Assembly: GCA_965262255.1 (NCBI GenBank)
Contig: OZ253505.1
Location: 2,294,001 to 2,358,000, forward strand
Length of the DNA: 64,000 nucleotides
Direction: 5' to 3'
From: JANQQC01 sp965262255
GTDB lineage: Bacteria; Pseudomonadota; Alphaproteobacteria; Caulobacterales; Hyphomonadaceae
A program made the translations under genes and the position numbers. Below are positions 62,326 to 64,000 of this stretch, in pieces. Positions within the stretch are counted from its first letter, which is position 1. The number at the start of each line of letters is the position of its first letter. The notes below the pieces were generated by a model. The model made no database searches and was not told the DNA's origin. It worked only from the letters and a program-made list of their open reading frames with translations.

Positions 62326-62571
62326 TTAGGGTGAAATACGAACTTGATATTGCTCAATAACAGTGTTGGCAAGCAACTTCTCGCACATGCTATTTAATTG
62401 CTGTTCTGCTTCGGCTTTACTCAGTGAGTCGTCCATTTCAATCTCAATAGTTTTTCCCATCCTGACATCCTTGACATTACTGAATCCGAGACGTTCTAAT
62501 GCATCTGCGACAGCTTTTCCTTGTGGGTCGAGAACGCCGGATTTAAGCTTTACCTGCACCGTTGCTTTCAT
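62326..62571 (-). CDS. purS: Phosphoribosylformylglycinamidine synthase subunit PurS
   Basis: The 81-residue PurS bridges PurL and PurQ. VKLKSGVLDPQGKAVADALE near the N-terminus, then LGFSNVKDVRMGKTIEIEM and a C-terminal ANTVIEQYQVRI are characteristic. Its ATG overlaps the purC stop in an ATGA junction. Confidence 0.95.
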   Translation of the reverse strand: MKATVQVKLKSGVLDPQGKAVADALERLGFSNVKDVRMGKTIEIEMDDSLSKAEAEQQLNSMCEKLLANTVIEQYQVRISP

Positions 62572-63338
62572 CTTTTGCTCCGATCAAATTGAAGAACTTT
62601 TCCGACTTGAGGGGATTCCTTCATCAACCCGAATCGCCGAGCAACTTCAGTGTATGCTTCGGTAACGCCGCCGAGATCGCGCCGAAATCGATCTTTGTCC
62701 ATTTTTTCACCAGTGTCAATATCCCATAATCGACAAGAATCTGGACTAATTTCGTCGGCAATCATCGTTTCTACCGCATCGTTTTTGTAATACCTGCCAA
62801 ACTCTAGTTTGAAATCTATGAGTCTCAGCTGAACACCAGAGAATAGACCGGAAAGAAAGTCGTTAACTCTATAGGCGACACTGACCAGTTCGTCGATCTC
62901 TTGGTTCGTGGCCCAGTTGAATGCGACTATATGATCTTCAGTGACTAAAGGGTCGTTGAGCTCGTCATTTTTTAGGTAGAATTCGATTAGTGGACGTTCG
63001 AGGTCTTGTCCTTCATCGATTCCTAGTCGCCGACTAAGCGATCCGGCAACAACATTTCTTACGACGACTTCTAAGGGGATAATGTCGACTTGATGGACGA
63101 GTTGCTCGCGCATGTTGAGTCGACGAATGAAGTGATTTGGAATTCCCGCCAAAGCGAGTTTGGTCATAATGAATTCTGATATTCTGTTATTGATGACTCC
63201 TTTTCCGTCAAGAATGGCGTGTTTCTTGGCGTTATCGGCGGTAGCATCATCTTTGAAATACTGCACAATAGTGCCGTGTTCAGGCCCTTCGTAGAGAATT
63301 TTGGCCTTACCTTCGTATATTTTGCGTTTACGTGACAT
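62568..63338 (-). CDS. purC: Phosphoribosylaminoimidazole-succinocarboxamide synthase
   Basis: PurC (SAICAR synthase) joins CAIR and aspartate with ATP. KIYEGKAKILYEGPEHGTIVQYFKDDATA begins the fold (shortened: YEGKAKILYE). IPLEVVVRNVVAGSLSRR (about 93-110) and LIDFKLEFGR (about 180) are further signatures, and SPDSCRLWD is the nucleotide/product loop near 205. ATG 63338 is preferred over TTG 63350. It heads the purC-purS-purQ-deaminase run and is divergent from the zeta-inhibitor gene. Confidence 0.97.
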   Translation of the reverse strand: MSRKRKIYEGKAKILYEGPEHGTIVQYFKDDATADNAKKHAILDGKGVINNRISEFIMTKLALAGIPNHFIRRLNMREQLVHQVDIIPLEVVVRNVVAGSLSRRLGIDEGQDLERPLIEFYLKNDELNDPLVTEDHIVAFNWATNQEIDELVSVAYRVNDFLSGLFSGVQLRLIDFKLEFGRYYKNDAVETMIADEISPDSCRLWDIDTGEKMDKDRFRRDLGGVTEAYTEVARRFGLMKESPQVGKVLQFDRSKR

Positions 63339-63500
63339 GGTCGAGACCAAACATTGAAGAGGAAATCGGATTTTGATTTATCATAAAAAACGTGCATAGA
63401 TTCTGCAACGCGACAAAAGATTTTTTGTAAATTGCTATTTTGTCGCTAAATTGATGAAAATGGGGCGTATTCAGCTTGAAGACAATTTTAGGAGATACTA
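63339..63500. promoter_or_regulatory. Divergent region between purC and the zeta-inhibitor gene
   Basis: The 162-base gap between divergent genes has TTTTAGGAGATACTA just before 63501, giving a good ribosome-binding site (AGGAG) for the plus-strand gene, and AT-rich blocks for promoters. No PurR-type operator was recognised. Confidence 0.4.
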
Positions 63501-63824
63501 ATGGACAGCTTCAAAAAACGGGGTAAGGGGGAGGAAGATTTCTTCGCACTGCAGCAAGAACAGCAGTTTAAGATAATCGCGAGACGAAATCAAAAAATTG
63601 GCGAATGGGCTGCCGATATTCTTGGCCTAGCGGATTCGAAGCGTCCTGAGTATATCAAATCGGTAAAACTGGCAGACCTAGAAGAGGTCGGCGATCAGGA
63701 TGTGATTAGAAAGCTGAAGAAGGATTTTGATGACGCAGCTAAGGATGTGTCTGAGGATGAAATTACTGAAAAACTTGGTGAGTTTTTTGGCGAAGCACGA
63801 AAAGAGGTTCTATCTTTAGATTAA
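63501..63824 (+). CDS. ATPase inhibitor subunit zeta (DUF1476)
   Basis: The 107-residue all-helical protein has the family core KKRGKGEEDFFALQQEQQFK with RRNQKIGEWAADILG, and the tail VIRKLKKDFDDAAKDVSEDE. In Alphaproteobacteria this protein inhibits hydrolysis by the F1-ATPase. It is almost confined to that class and is a strong taxonomic marker here. AGGAG 8 bases upstream supports the start. Confidence 0.93.
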   Translation: MDSFKKRGKGEEDFFALQQEQQFKIIARRNQKIGEWAADILGLADSKRPEYIKSVKLADLEEVGDQDVIRKLKKDFDDAAKDVSEDEITEKLGEFFGEARKEVLSLD

Positions 63825-64000
63825 TATATGCACAGAATGAAGAATCTACTTGTTACAGAGGGGAATCGTCAAAAATAGTTCCATCTGTTATGTCTCAGAC
63901 ACCTATGTCGTAGTCACGACTCACAAAAACTCTGCTTTTACACCAAATAAGTTTGGTTCCATCGCCGGTTCAGACATGCATGCATTACACGTTAGAGTAG

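Overview
The window looks like a chromosome segment of an alphaproteobacterium with moderate to low GC (judged by eye, not computed). The lineage call rests on several housekeeping genes: an ATP-synthase zeta-type inhibitor (DUF1476) at 63501, an HslV with the alphaproteobacterial short propeptide before the catalytic Thr, split purS/purQ/purL, pyruvate phosphate dikinase next to a two-subunit glycyl-tRNA synthetase, and MltA close to an Smr protein. No rRNA, tRNA or CRISPR array was recognised.

Layout. 1-9.8 kb: glyQ, a decayed stretch (an ORF broken by one stop and an IS1595-family transposase remnant), a CDGSH protein, glyS, ppdK and a SleB-type wall hydrolase. 10-13.2 kb: a minus-strand trio of acyl-CoA ligase, class IV aminotransferase and sulfotransferase-like protein. 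13.5-17.3 kb: GST, MltA, a lipoprotein hydrolase and an Smr protein. 17.6-20.7 kb: hisB-hisH-hisA-hisF-hisE with overlapping junctions. 20.9-23.8 kb: hslV, an unidentified membrane protein and hslU. 24-26 kb: an AAA ATPase/RloB pair that resembles a phage-defence module. 26-31 kb: a TonB receptor, sulfatase and small barrel-like protein operon. 31-37 kb: gabT, gabD, an MFS transporter, an AraC regulator and a glutamine amidotransferase. 38-40 kb: a two-gene ABC exporter. 40-47.5 kb: a catabolic cluster (extradiol dioxygenase, P450, glutamine-synthetase-like ligase, aldehyde dehydrogenase, acetoacetate-decarboxylase-like protein, FAH-family protein).

47.5-56 kb is a plastic accessory island. 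It holds one VapC toxin and at least eight copies, intact or decayed, of two VapB-like antitoxin types. It also holds an IS481-family remnant, a tnpB gene and an IS5-family element with terminal repeats and a TTA target duplication. The strongest unusual signal is the tnpB: it sits alone in a 1.3-kb unit bounded by about 28-bp terminal inverted repeats and a perfect 8-bp target duplication, unlike ordinary IS200/IS605 elements. A paralogous antitoxin promoter supplies the empty site. 56-57.7 kb has two overlapping exported ankyrin proteins, and 57.7-63.4 kb is the purine cluster purC-purS-purQ-adenine deaminase-purL.

The 31-47 kb genes may work together. A GS-like ligase, a class I amidotransferase, an aldehyde dehydrogenase and GABA aminotransferase/SSADH recall gamma-glutamylated amine catabolism (Puu or aniline type). 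The dioxygenase, aldehyde dehydrogenase and FAH-family genes recall homoprotocatechuate meta-cleavage. This link is inferred from gene content only.
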